This document shows positions 5,946 to 5,946 of a stretch of DNA of 5,946 nt, one piece after another. The stretch's first letter is position 1; each line of letters begins with the position of its first letter. This DNA is from Candidatus Woesearchaeota archaeon (GTDB taxonomy: Archaea > Nanobdellota > Nanobdellia > Woesearchaeales > GW2011-AR4): NCBI GenBank assembly GCA_018303645.1, contig JAGVXR010000093.1, forward strand, positions 1-5,946, in the 5' to 3' direction. A program made the translations under genes and the position numbers. Under the pieces are notes generated by a model that worked only from the letters and a program-made list of their open reading frames with translations, did not search any database and was not told the origin of the DNA.

Positions 5946-5946
5946 G

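Overview
The window looks like a stretch of AT-rich archaeal chromosome, probably from a small-genome or DPANN-type lineage (Woesearchaeota/Pacearchaeota-like is a guess from gene style). Three things support this. The tyrosyl-tRNA synthetase at the right edge has the short archaeal C-terminal half with motifs AYCPA, EKFGGDL and HPMDLKN. The promoters between the divergent genes are TATA/BRE boxes placed about 27-28 bp from the start codons, as in leaderless archaeal transcription. Genes are packed with gaps of 0 to 45 bp. No rRNA, tRNA, CRISPR array, insertion sequence or integrase was seen, and no stretch over 300 bases lacks a gene.

Layout, left to right. (1) The 3' part of a plus-strand gene for a small protein with two membrane segments. 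Its frame is open to the left edge and runs through a 57-bp GC-rich palindrome at 35-91. (2) A minus-strand operon, transcribed from 4238 down to 521: an M24 prolidase-like peptidase, a 558-residue M29 aminopeptidase-like protein with a large extra N-terminal region, and a standard short M29 aminopeptidase-like protein. The gaps are 24 bp and 1 bp. (3) A 45-bp divergent promoter region. (4) A plus-strand M16 (insulinase/processing-peptidase family) zinc protease. (5) The 3' half of tyrS on the minus strand, whose stop codon abuts the stop codon of the M16 gene with no base between.

Functionally, four of the six genes are metallopeptidases from three unrelated families (M24, M29, M16), all with complete metal-binding residues and none with a signal peptide. 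The simplest reading is a cytoplasmic peptide-breakdown module: M16 is a zinc protease of a family that cuts oligopeptides and unfolded chains, M29 enzymes remove N-terminal residues, and the M24 enzyme handles proline-containing dipeptides. The two transcription units face away from each other over promoters so tightly interleaved that they probably cannot both be occupied at once. The most unusual items are the in-frame palindromic element at the left end, the enlarged M29 paralog with a motif-like echo of the M29 active site in its N-terminal extension, and the interleaved divergent promoters.
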